Shown here: piece by piece, positions 1-6,536 of the stretch
How positions within the stretch are numbered: position 1 is the stretch's first letter
How the letters are laid out: the number at the start of each line of letters is the position of its first letter
DNA from: Lachnospiraceae bacterium
GTDB lineage: Bacteria; Bacillota; Clostridia; Lachnospirales; Lachnospiraceae
Length of the DNA stretch: 11,055 nt
NCBI GenBank assembly: GCA_021205045.1
Contig: JAJPYH010000032.1
Span: forward strand, 1-11,055
Reading direction: 5' to 3'
The notes under the pieces: generated by a model
Seen by the model: only the letters and a program-made list of their open reading frames with translations
The model's database searches: none
Told to the model about the DNA's origin: nothing
Program-made: the position numbers and the translations under genes

Positions 1-46
1 GGTATCTTTTTTAGTCAACTCCCTCTTTACCTTGTATTATACAGGA
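1..46. other. Non-PhoH sequence abutting the phoH fragment (possible junction)
   Basis: These bases are visibly more AT-rich than the coding sequence that follows. In all three + frames they lack the conserved residues that precede the Walker B strand in PhoH. The change falls at about base 45. It could be the edge of an inserted element, an intron or intein end, or an assembly artefact at a contig end. There is no terminal His-Asn before the Ser, so an intein is not supported. Too little sequence is present to choose among the rest. Confidence 0.4.
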
Positions 47-418
47 AGCTATATTATCCTGGATGAAGCCCAGAATACCACGCCGGCTCAGATGAAGATG
101 TTTCTGACACGTATTGGTTTCGGCTCCAAGGTGGTTATCACCGGCGACAGCTCCCAGAAGGATCTGGCTCCCGGCACCAAAAGCGGCCTGGATGTGGCCC
201 AGAAGGTGCTGGCCGGGATTGACGATATCGCCTTCTGCACTCTGACCAGCAGGGATGTGGTGCGCCATCCGCTGGTGCAGAAGATTGTGAAGGCCTACGA
301 GGTCTACGAGGAGCGTCAGGCCCGGCAGGAGGCAAGGAACCGGGAGAAAAACAGCAATCGGCCCCGTTCCGGCCCCGGCCCCAGAACCCGGGACAGGGGA
401 AGCCGGGAAAAGCTGTGA
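2..418 (+). CDS. phoH: PhoH family ATPase, C-terminal part (5' end missing or disrupted)
   Basis: From about base 46 the frame reads SYIILDEAQNTTPAQMKMFL, the Walker B region of PhoH. It is followed by TRIGFGSKVVITGD and DVVRHPLVQKIVKAYE, the canonical C-terminal half of the family. PhoH proteins are cytoplasmic P-loop ATPases linked to RNA metabolism and usually sit next to ybeY, as here. The Walker A half is absent. The frame stays open to the window edge, but the residues before SYIIL do not match the expected RGRTL-[DN]-[DA] lead-in in this or either other + frame. The TTG at 32 is therefore not a credible start. The protein ends in a basic, Pro/Arg-rich low-complexity tail (about 30 residues) that is poorly conserved in the family. 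The identity is secure; whether the gene is intact upstream cannot be told. Confidence 0.88.
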   Translation, partial: VSFLVNSLFTLYYTGSYIILDEAQNTTPAQMKMFLTRIGFGSKVVITGDSSQKDLAPGTKSGLDVAQKVLAGIDDIAFCTLTSRDVVRHPLVQKIVKAYEVYEERQARQEARNREKNSNRPRSGPGPRTRDRGSREKL

Positions 419-504
419 ATAAAATATTACAATCAGAATGAAGGAGTGCAATCGAATAATAAGCGTTGGGAAAATGCAGATTGAACGATTGCAGAGGATC
501 AGAA

Positions 505-1014
505 GTGTCACTTATATTTGAAAAAGAAACAGAATTTACACCTGATTTTGACGCGGAGGCGCTTGCAAGTGCGGTGATCGACCAGGCCGCGGACATGGAG
601 CAGATTCCTTATGAATTTGAGGTGAATCTGACGCTGGTGGACAGTGAGGCCATTAGGCGGATCAACCGGGAATTCCGGGGCATGGATCAGCCCACGGACG
701 TGCTCTCCTTCCCCAATCTGGATTTCCCCGCGCCGGGGGATTTTTCTCTGCTGGAGGAGGAAAGCCGGGAGGCGGATTATTTTGATATGGAAAGCGGGCT
801 TTTGCTTCTGGGAGATATTGTGGTCAATGTGGACAGAGTGTTTTCCCAGGCGGAGGAATACGGGCATTCCCCAAAGCGGGAGTATGCCTTTCTGATCGCC
901 CACAGTATGCTGCATCTGTGCGGCTATGATCACATGGAACCGGCCCAGGCCGCGGTCATGGAGGAAAAACAAAACAGGGTGCTGAACGCTCTGGGAATTA
1001 CAAGGGATAAGTAA
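505..1014 (+). CDS. ybeY: Endoribonuclease YbeY (16S rRNA maturation / ribosome quality control)
   Basis: The protein has 169 residues from the GTG at 505. This start is chosen because AGAGGA (493-498) lies 6 nt upstream and the product then begins MSLIFEKETEF, like family N-termini; the upstream TTG at 466 would add 13 unconserved residues. The zinc site HSMLHLCGYDH supplies His133, His137 and His143. The conserved INREFRGMDQPTDVLSFP block (about 53-70) carries the family arginine, and LLLGDIVVNVDRV follows at about 100-112. YbeY is a cytoplasmic single-strand-specific RNase acting in rRNA 3'-end maturation. It lies 86 nt after phoH. The dgkA/cdd/era genes that often follow in Firmicutes are missing; the next gene is a membrane protein 4 nt downstream, probably cotranscribed. 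Confidence 0.96.
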   Translation: MSLIFEKETEFTPDFDAEALASAVIDQAADMEQIPYEFEVNLTLVDSEAIRRINREFRGMDQPTDVLSFPNLDFPAPGDFSLLEEESREADYFDMESGLLLLGDIVVNVDRVFSQAEEYGHSPKREYAFLIAHSMLHLCGYDHMEPAQAAVMEEKQNRVLNALGITRDK

Positions 1015-1018
1015 AATC

Positions 1019-2599
1019 ATGGATTTAAAGAATAAACATCTGGTTCACCTGGCCGAGGGCATGCTCTGGGTGGGTGTACTCTTATTTTTTTCAAAGACAG
1101 GGCCGGAAGGCGTCCTTTACGCAGCGGGCACGCTGGAAATTTTTTACGCGGTGTTCCGTTTTTTTCTGGGCTATCTGCCGGACGCGGTCAGCAGAGTCTG
1201 CCGCAATAAGAGAAATAAGGAACGGTCGGGTATGAGTGCGGTGGCGGTGAAGGCAAGTCTTCTGTACGGTCTTGCGGGGACGCTTCTGTGCATGCTGGCG
1301 CTGTTTGGCCTGTCGATGGTGATGGATTCTCTGGGAATTTCATATATGGGACAGCTGCTGAAAATTTTTCTCTGGATTACGATACCGGGCTGTATTTTAC
1401 AGATTTTGCTGGGAATTCTGCAGGCGGAGACCGGGAAGACCAATACCGGAGTGGTCAGGGTGATTCTCAGTGTGGGCGTCATCATCGGCACTCTGTTGGG
1501 GGTGAATGTTCTGTATCCTTATGGCGTGAAGGTGGGGGATTTTCTGCAGCACTCGCAGGTTCAGTATTTTTATATGGCGTTAGCCATTCTGCCGGGCATC
1601 GGCCTGGGACTTCTGGCGGGCATTCTTTACGCAGTGGTGATGATTATCATTCATCGCAATGATTTCGGCTGTCTGCACGGTGCCAAGGATCCGAAGCTTC
1701 CCACGGTGAAGGGAATGCTGGGAATGCTGTACGGGCAGGTTGCCATGGATTCCATATTGATTCTGCTGACCAGGCTGCCATTGATTTTCCTGTTTTTCCT
1801 GGCTATGAGAGCGGGAGAGGAGGAACAGCTTTTGTTCGGCACCTTTTATGGGGTGATTCTGCCCCTTCTGATGCTTGTCAGGTTTGTGGTTGATCTGGGG
1901 CTGACTCCCATCGAGCGGGGAATGGTTTCTTCCTTACGCAAGCGGCAGGACAACCACTATTACAGATATTATATCGGTGCAATGAAATATGTGCTGCTCT
2001 CCGGAGTGGCTGTGGCAGTTTTGTTTGCGGCGCTGCACAAGCCCTATCTGGCACAGTGGAATCTGCAGACGACGGAGACTCTGATGAGTCTGGCCCTGGG
2101 CTGCAGCGCGCTTTTTTTTATCACCTTCCCCTGGCAGTTCCTGCTGGATATGATGAAGCTGAAGGGCGGAGAGAGAGTGCTGCTGATCGCTATGGCTTTG
2201 GGAAATATCGGTGCATTTCTGAGCGCGGAGGTCTTTGCCGGGGAGGCGGGGCTGAGCGCGGCTGTCTTCGTCAGAAGCCTGACGTTATTTTATCTGATTT
2301 CCACGGTGGTAATGCTGATATTTACCGAGCGTGAGATCGGTACCTCGCCGCTGACCTATCTTTCTCAGATCTGGCTGCCCTTATTATTGACCGGCGGAGT
2401 GGGACTGCTGGTGTTTGGCATGCAGCATCTGTTATTTACAGGACTTGGAGGCTTTGCCACTGTTCTGCTTGGGGGCTTTGTGGGGCTTTGTCTGGATCTT
2501 TTTGTGGTGGGCATCACGGGCGCCTACTCCAAGGAGGAGCTCAGGATGGTGCCGTTAGGGCGTGTGATCGGCAGATTCAGAGGAATGAAGAGTATATAA
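1019..2599 (+). CDS. Polytopic membrane protein, MOP/PST flippase-like (SpoVB/MurJ-type), divergent
   Basis: The protein has 526 residues with about 14 hydrophobic segments, for example around residues 31-53, 80-102, 113-134, 143-165, 184-211 and 244-262. The segments are separated by short charged loops. Length and segment count match the multidrug/oligosaccharidyl-lipid/polysaccharide (MOP) superfamily, such as SpoVB. The C-terminal KEELRMVPLGRVIGRF resembles the Glu-Leu-x3-Pro-Leu-Gly tail of that group. The start ATG lies 4 nt after the ybeY stop, and the AAGGGAT inside the ybeY end can serve as its ribosome binding site, so translational coupling is likely. A lipid-linked precursor export role, perhaps for cell wall, capsule or spore cortex, is inference. 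I see no motif that fixes a substrate, and the family match is by architecture rather than strong signature. Confidence 0.6.
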   Translation: MDLKNKHLVHLAEGMLWVGVLLFFSKTGPEGVLYAAGTLEIFYAVFRFFLGYLPDAVSRVCRNKRNKERSGMSAVAVKASLLYGLAGTLLCMLALFGLSMVMDSLGISYMGQLLKIFLWITIPGCILQILLGILQAETGKTNTGVVRVILSVGVIIGTLLGVNVLYPYGVKVGDFLQHSQVQYFYMALAILPGIGLGLLAGILYAVVMIIIHRNDFGCLHGAKDPKLPTVKGMLGMLYGQVAMDSILILLTRLPLIFLFFLAMRAGEEEQLLFGTFYGVILPLLMLVRFVVDLGLTPIERGMVSSLRKRQDNHYYRYYIGAMKYVLLSGVAVAVLFAALHKPYLAQWNLQTTETLMSLALGCSALFFITFPWQFLLDMMKLKGGERVLLIAMALGNIGAFLSAEVFAGEAGLSAAVFVRSLTLFYLISTVVMLIFTEREIGTSPLTYLSQIWLPLLLTGGVGLLVFGMQHLLFTGLGGFATVLLGGFVGLCLDLFVVGITGAYSKEELRMVPLGRVIGRFRGMKSI

Positions 2600-2603
2600 T
2601 CAT

Positions 2604-2633
2604 TGAATAATGATCCTTTTTCTGCACATACTA
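2604..2633 (+). promoter_or_regulatory. Sigma-G (forespore) consensus promoter
   Basis: TGAATA at 2604-2609 and CATACTA at 2627-2633 are separated by exactly 17 nt. This equals the published Bacillus subtilis sigma-G consensus in both elements and in spacing. It lies in the short intergenic gap, and initiation near 2640 would leave a leader of about 50 nt before the GGAGG site of the BofC-like gene. In B. subtilis bofC itself is forespore-expressed under sigma-G, so the promoter and the product agree. Confidence 0.75.
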
Positions 2634-2688
2634 CTCTTAATTTATAGTGAACGGCTTTGTATCGTTTGCTGGATTGGAGGGCAGTAGC

Positions 2689-3207
2689 ATGAAAAAGAAT
2701 ATTGCGATTTTTATCTATGTTCCGCTGTTGGCGCTTATGATCGCCGTGACGGGTTTTCTGCTGTTTTATAAGAGCGCGCCCCGGCAGTCACTGAAGGAGG
2801 AGCAGATTATCAATCTGGATGAACTGTTTTTGACCGGACAGACAGCGGAGGAGAATGTACAGGCGGCAGAGGAGCAGAATGTGGTGCTGCCGGATACGCA
2901 GACGGCGGATGGACAGAATGTACTGCTGCCGGACACGCAGACGGCGGATGGACAGAATGTGCTGCTGCCGGATTCACAGGGAGATGCGATCGCAGCGAAG
3001 GAGGGTGCCAGTGCATCGGGAGCCTTCGTGCTGGGAGTGGTGGACGACCATGTGGCTGTATTTGAGAGCGGAGAGACCGAGGTTTATATGTACACTGGAA
3101 TTCTGCTGGAAAATCTGCCGGACAGCACACAGTCGGAGGTGTTGGCGGGGAAGGAAATCGCGGACGAAGAGGCGCTGTATTTCTTCCTTGAGACCTACTC
3201 CAGTTAA
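2689..3207 (+). CDS. Single-pass membrane protein with BofC C-terminal-like domain (sporulation)
   Basis: The protein has 172 residues from the ATG at 2689, chosen because GGAGG (2676-2680) lies 8 nt upstream and the product then begins MKKNIAIFIYVPLLALMIAV. An upstream in-frame start at 2647 has no such site. Residues 5-26 form a membrane anchor. Residues 27-110 are an acidic, Gln-rich linker containing a 13-residue repeat (QNVLLPDTQTADG) in 2.7 copies. Residues 111-172 (GAFVLGVVDDHVAVFESG, YTGILLENLPDS, ALYFFLETYSS) resemble the small BofC C-terminal domain found in many Lachnospiraceae proteins. In Bacillus, BofC acts between the two forespore membranes and restrains the SpoIVB protease. 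A similar role is inference, supported by the sigma-G promoter upstream. The classical BofC N-terminal domain is not evident. Confidence 0.65.
   Translation: MKKNIAIFIYVPLLALMIAVTGFLLFYKSAPRQSLKEEQIINLDELFLTGQTAEENVQAAEEQNVVLPDTQTADGQNVLLPDTQTADGQNVLLPDSQGDAIAAKEGASASGAFVLGVVDDHVAVFESGETEVYMYTGILLENLPDSTQSEVLAGKEIADEEALYFFLETYSS
2875..2979 (+). repeat. 39-bp in-frame tandem repeat (2.7 copies)
   Basis: The units are at 2875-2913, 2914-2952 and 2953-2979 (partial). Each full unit encodes QN-V-[VL]-LPDTQTADG. Units 1 and 2 differ at only three bases, so the duplication looks recent. The repeat lengthens the linker between the membrane anchor and the C-terminal domain without changing frame. 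Confidence 0.95.
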
Positions 3208-3253
3208 AGAAGACAGATAGGAACACGTTGCTTCTTATGTATTTCAATGAAAG

Positions 3254-3271
3254 GATACCGCATCCGGTATC
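3254..3271 (+). promoter_or_regulatory. Perfect 7-bp hairpin in the leader of the first flavoprotein gene
   Basis: GATACCG (3254-3260) and CGGTATC (3265-3271) pair perfectly around a CATC loop. The hairpin sits directly upstream of the weak ribosome binding site GGGTGA (3272-3277) and the ATG at 3284. No T-run follows, so it is not an intrinsic terminator. It could stabilise the mRNA or modulate initiation. The role is inference. Confidence 0.35.
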
Positions 3272-3283
3272 GGGTGACTGTTT

Positions 3284-4663
3284 ATGAAAATAGGAATTGT
3301 CGGCGGCGGAGCGGCGGGGCTGGCCGCCGCCGTAACAGCCTGTCAGCTGGGTGCGGAAGTGTTTTTGCTGGAGCAGACTGACCGGGTGGGCAAAAAGATT
3401 CTGTCCACAGGAAACGGGAAATGCAATTTTACCAACCGCCGGATGGGGGCGGAGTTTTATCATTCCGAGACAGCGGACCTGCTGTCTTTCTTTGTGTCTC
3501 AGGACAGTGTTGCTCAGGTGCTGGATTTTTTTTCGGGTCTGGGAATGCTTTACAGAGAGAAAAACGGCGGGTATTACCCATACAGTGAACAGGCCCAGAC
3601 AGTACTGGATGTGCTGCGTTTTGCGCTGGAGGGATATGGAGAGCAGGTGAAGGTCTGTACCGGATGCCGTGTGGAGAAGGTGGAGCCCTTAAAAGACGGA
3701 AGAGTCAGCCTGGAAATAAAGAATTCCTGCCCGGAAACGAAGGCTTCTCATCCGGAGAACCGGAAATCACATCCGGAAACTCATGCTTTCCCCAGTCGTC
3801 TGACCGTGGACAGGGTCATTCTGGCCTGCGGCGGGAAGGCTGCCCCCAAAACCGGCTCGGACGGCAGCGGGTATGATCTTTTAAGACGGCTGGGGCTTTC
3901 CTGTACGCCTGTGGCGCCTGCCCTGGTGCAGCTGCGCTGTCAGGAAAGGGACTTTGCGGCGGTGGCCGGTGTGCGGACCCAGGCGATCGTGCGGCTGTTT
4001 GTGGATGGAAGTCCGGTGGATGAACAGGCTGGGGAGGTGCAGCTGACCGATTACGGCATCTCCGGCATTCCCGTGTTTCAGCTGTCCCGGCATGCTTCCC
4101 TTGCGGTGAGCCGGGGGCAGAAGGTCACAGCCGGGCTTGACGTATTGCCAGAGGTTTCCGAAAAGCAGTGGACGGATATACTGCTGACTCGCAAAAAGCA
4201 GTGGGGAGAGCGCACCATGGAGCAGTTTTGCTCCGGTCTGTTACATAAAAAGCTCTGCGCACTTTTTTTAAAAAAATGCAATATCCGGCCAAACCAGAGG
4301 GCGGACAGCGTCAGTGACGCTCAGATCCGGCAGCTTGCTCATCTGTGCAAGGACTGGCAGGTGACCGTTGAGCGGCCCAATGGCTTTGATATGGCGCAGG
4401 TCTGTGCCGGGGGACTTTCCTTAAAAGAGATCCGTCGGGATTTCAGCCTGAAAAAATATCCACAGATTTATGCGGCGGGGGAGCTTCTGGATGTGGACGG
4501 GCTCTGCGGCGGCTATAATCTGCACTGGGCGTGGATCAGCGGGATAACGGCGGCAAAGAGCGCCGCAGCGGGGAAGGAACGAAGCAACGGCCTCAAAGAG
4601 TGCAGTAATGGCTTTCAAAAGTGCGCTGATGCTGACGAAAAGCGCCGCAGCGATAAAACATAA
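3284..4663 (+). CDS. HI0933/BaiN-type NAD(P)/FAD-dependent oxidoreductase
   Basis: The protein has 459 residues. The N-terminal dinucleotide fold reads MKIGIVGGGAAGLAAAVTA (GxGxxG at about 7-12), with an acidic residue at the end of the second strand (LLEQ, about 28-31). The family block GKKILSTGNGKCNFTN follows at about 36-51. The C-terminal FAD motif is AAGELLDVDGLCGGYNLHWAW, about 400-420. This is the HI0933-like flavoprotein family that includes BaiN. The bile-acid dehydroxylation role reported for BaiN should not be transferred on family membership alone. It is longer than the usual ~400-420 residues for two visible reasons. One is a Ser/His/Pro/Glu-rich insertion at about 147-170. The other is a ~30-residue C-terminal tail of degenerate seven-residue repeats. 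The next gene starts 12 nt downstream, so the two flavoproteins probably form an operon. Confidence 0.88.
   Translation: MKIGIVGGGAAGLAAAVTACQLGAEVFLLEQTDRVGKKILSTGNGKCNFTNRRMGAEFYHSETADLLSFFVSQDSVAQVLDFFSGLGMLYREKNGGYYPYSEQAQTVLDVLRFALEGYGEQVKVCTGCRVEKVEPLKDGRVSLEIKNSCPETKASHPENRKSHPETHAFPSRLTVDRVILACGGKAAPKTGSDGSGYDLLRRLGLSCTPVAPALVQLRCQERDFAAVAGVRTQAIVRLFVDGSPVDEQAGEVQLTDYGISGIPVFQLSRHASLAVSRGQKVTAGLDVLPEVSEKQWTDILLTRKKQWGERTMEQFCSGLLHKKLCALFLKKCNIRPNQRADSVSDAQIRQLAHLCKDWQVTVERPNGFDMAQVCAGGLSLKEIRRDFSLKKYPQIYAAGELLDVDGLCGGYNLHWAWISGITAAKSAAAGKERSNGLKECSNGFQKCADADEKRRSDKT
3728..3788 (+). repeat. Degenerate in-frame repeat inserted in the first flavoprotein
   Basis: Three copies of a Cys/His-Pro-Glu-Thr/Asn motif (CPETKAS, HPENRKS, HPETHAF) follow each other. 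At DNA level the shared core is a CCGGA(A/G)A-like string recurring roughly every 18-21 nt. It lies in a variable surface region between the N-terminal fold and the ILACGGKAAPKTGSDGSG block, so it should not affect cofactor binding. Confidence 0.55.
4574..4636 (+). repeat. 21-bp degenerate repeat encoding the C-terminal tail of the first flavoprotein
   Basis: Three consecutive 21-nt units encode KERSNGL, KECSNGF and QKCADAD. The unit is flanked by two copies of a GCGCCGCAGCG string (at 4555-4570 and 4638-4652), as though a short segment was duplicated at the gene end. The tail lies past the conserved FAD-binding C-terminus, so it is dispensable on family grounds. Confidence 0.5.
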
Positions 4664-4675
4664 CGGAGAAATGAT

Positions 4676-6412
4676 ATGATTCGAATCAATCAGGTGAATC
4701 TTCCGCTGGAATACTCCGGGGAGGATCTGCTCAGAAAATGTGCCGACCTTCTGCGGATACATCCGGAAAAAATCAGAAAGCTGGAGCTTGTCAGGCAGTC
4801 CGTGGACGCCAGAAAAAAGCCCCATATTGTATACAGCTGCACGGTGGATGTGACCCTGGACGATGAGCGGAGAATTCTGAAAAACAGCCGCTGCCGCCAG
4901 GCGGAGCTTGTGAAGCGGGAGAGGTATCGTTTCCCGAAACCGGGAGAGGAAGAACTGAAAGATCCTGTCGTGATTGTGGGGATGGGACCGGCAGGTCTTT
5001 TTGCTGGATATCTGCTGGCAAAGGCAGGGTATCGCCCTGTGCTGCTGGAGCGGGGCCAGGCGGTGGAGCTTCGCAGGGCGGCGGTGGAGGAATTCTGGGA
5101 GAAAGGCGTCTTAAATCCCATGTCCAACGTGCAGTTCGGAGAGGGCGGCGCGGGAACCTTTTCCGATGGAAAATTAAATACCACGATCAGAGATCAGGGC
5201 GGACGAAACAGGAAGGTGCTGGAGATTTTTGTGGAAAACGGAGCGCCCCGGGAGATCCTTTATGAAGCAAAGCCTCACATCGGCACGGATATCCTGTTTC
5301 ATGTGGTAAAAAACATGCGGCAGAGAATCCTGGCCTGGGGAGGGCAGGTGCGCTTTGAAAGCCGCGTCACAGATTTTCTGACACAGAATGGCAGTATCGC
5401 CGGTGTGGAAATCAACGGCACGGAAAGGCTTGCCTGCAGCGCCTGCATTCTGGCAGTGGGACACAGCGCCAGAGATACCTTTTCCCTGTTATTTCAGAAA
5501 AAAATATCCATGGAGCCGAAGCCCTTTGCCGTCGGTTTTCGGGTGATTCATCCTCAGAGGCTGATTAATGAAAATCAGTACGGCGTGGAGAAGCATGAGA
5601 TTCTGGGGGCGGCGCCCTATAAGCTGACCGCCCGCACCCTGGCGGGCAGGGGCGTATATACTTTCTGTATGTGTCCGGGAGGCTTTGTGGTCAATGCTTC
5701 TTCACAATCCGGACACACCGTTGTCAATGGTATGAGTTATCATGACAGAGCAGGGAGGTTTGCCAACAGCGCCGTGATTGTGACTGTAGGGGAGCGGGAT
5801 TTTGACGGCCGGGACGCCCTGTCCGGGATGCGGTTTCAACAGGAGCTTGAGAGGAGGGCTTACGAGCTGGGAAAGGGAGCTGTTCCGGTAGAGAGATACG
5901 GCGATTTCCATGAGACGGTGACCGGCGAAAGAAAGGAAGATCCTGAGGACAGCGGGACATCTCCATGGGCGGCGGAGAAAAGAGTGGAAAAACCTGAAGA
6001 CAGCGGGACATCTCCATGGATGGTGACCGGTGAAAGAAAGGAAAACCCCGCGGAGGAGGAAAGCAGTCCGGAATTCTGGAAGGAATGCATAAAAGGAAAG
6101 GCCGCTGCTGCGGACCTGACGGGCATCCTGCCCCCGGAACTGAATGCGGCTTTCGTTGAGGGCATGGAGCATTTTGACTCTCTTCTTCCCGGCTTTGGCA
6201 ATGAAAACACCCTGCTGTGCGGCGTGGAGAGCAGAACCTCCTCCCCTGTGCGTATTGTAAGGAAGGATACGCTGGAATCGGAATCTGTGGCCGGGCTTTA
6301 TCCCTGCGGGGAAGGCGCCGGTTACGCTGGCGGCATCGTGAGCGCGGCGGTGGACGGAATGAGAGCGGCGGAGGCCATTGCTGTCAGATACTCGCCTTAT
6401 TCTGCTCTGTAA
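4676..6412 (+). CDS. FAD-dependent dehydrogenase of the COG2509 type
   Basis: The protein has 578 residues; GGAG at 4665-4668 lies 7 nt before the ATG. Residues 1-95 form the family's N-terminal domain (ELVRQSVDARKKP...YSCTVDV). The dinucleotide fold is VVIVGMGPAGLFAGYLLAKA (G102, G104, G107) with Glu125 closing the second strand. NPMSNVQFGEGGAGTFSDGK follows at about 147-166. The C-terminal part, GVESRTSSPVRI and LYPCGEGAGYAGGIVSAAVDG, is highly typical. The family is cytoplasmic, its substrate is unknown, and it is widespread in Firmicutes. Between PVERYGDFHE and the ILPPELN block lies a ~50-residue acidic insertion (about 415-462) with a repeat arrangement not seen in typical members. It is probably cotranscribed with the preceding flavoprotein; the two share only the fold. 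Confidence 0.9.
   Translation: MIRINQVNLPLEYSGEDLLRKCADLLRIHPEKIRKLELVRQSVDARKKPHIVYSCTVDVTLDDERRILKNSRCRQAELVKRERYRFPKPGEEELKDPVVIVGMGPAGLFAGYLLAKAGYRPVLLERGQAVELRRAAVEEFWEKGVLNPMSNVQFGEGGAGTFSDGKLNTTIRDQGGRNRKVLEIFVENGAPREILYEAKPHIGTDILFHVVKNMRQRILAWGGQVRFESRVTDFLTQNGSIAGVEINGTERLACSACILAVGHSARDTFSLLFQKKISMEPKPFAVGFRVIHPQRLINENQYGVEKHEILGAAPYKLTARTLAGRGVYTFCMCPGGFVVNASSQSGHTVVNGMSYHDRAGRFANSAVIVTVGERDFDGRDALSGMRFQQELERRAYELGKGAVPVERYGDFHETVTGERKEDPEDSGTSPWAAEKRVEKPEDSGTSPWMVTGERKENPAEEESSPEFWKECIKGKAAAADLTGILPPELNAAFVEGMEHFDSLLPGFGNENTLLCGVESRTSSPVRIVRKDTLESESVAGLYPCGEGAGYAGGIVSAAVDGMRAAEAIAVRYSPYSAL
5918..6043 (+). repeat. A-B-B-A mosaic of direct repeats in the second flavoprotein
   Basis: Unit A (21 nt, encoding VTGERKE) occurs at 5918-5938 and 6023-6043 with one mismatch. 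Unit B (27 nt, encoding PEDSGTSPW) occurs at 5942-5968 and 5993-6019 with one mismatch. A and B are 3 nt apart on both sides. All copies are direct and in frame, with a 51-nt period for B and 105 nt for A. The near-identity of the copies indicates recent duplication. Confidence 0.9.
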
Positions 6413-6478
6413 ACGGACATGCCGGTATGAACGGCATCCATAAAAACATAAATGCGGACTGCATCGCGTGGGAAGGAG

Positions 6479-6508
6479 TCATTTTTTTCATTCTCCGGCA
6501 TATACATA
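6479..6508 (+). promoter_or_regulatory. Possible sigma-E (mother-cell) promoter of spoIVA
   Basis: TCATTTT (6479-6485) matches six of seven positions of the sigma-E -35 element. TATACATA (6501-6508) is 15 nt downstream and matches the -10 element CATACAnT with two mismatches. Initiation near 6515 would leave a ~20-nt leader to the TTG at 6537. spoIVA is a classical sigma-E gene, which supports the reading. The match alone is modest. The rest of the 6413-6536 gap shows only a weak 6-bp hairpin (6419-6437) without a T-run. Confidence 0.35.
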
Positions 6509-6536
6509 TATCAGTATCAGACCGGAGGACGAGACA

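Noticed and set aside
1..60. Intein C-terminus inserted in phoH
   Set aside because: Inteins end in His-Asn before Ser, Thr or Cys; here Thr-Gly precedes the Ser.
32..418. TTG at 32 as a true phoH start
   Set aside because: It has no ribosome binding site, and it would leave a PhoH without its Walker A half; the similarity simply continues to a break near base 45.
439..521. 27-codon ORF overlapping the ybeY start
   Set aside because: No well-placed ribosome binding site and no recognisable content; it overlaps the better-supported GTG start of ybeY.
2599..2621. Terminator after the flippase-like gene (ATCATT/AATGAT plus five T)
   Set aside because: The stem is only six AT-rich pairs and it coincides with the sigma-G -35 element, which explains the bases better.
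5702..6210. Minus-strand ORFs of 97-156 codons opposite the second flavoprotein
   Set aside because: They mirror the repeat-rich coding strand, have Pro/Ser/Phe-biased content and no family features; they are shadows of the + gene.
6419..6437. Hairpin ATGCCG/CGGCAT before spoIVA as a terminator
   Set aside because: The stem is short, with a 7-nt loop, and it is followed by A-rich rather than T-rich sequence.
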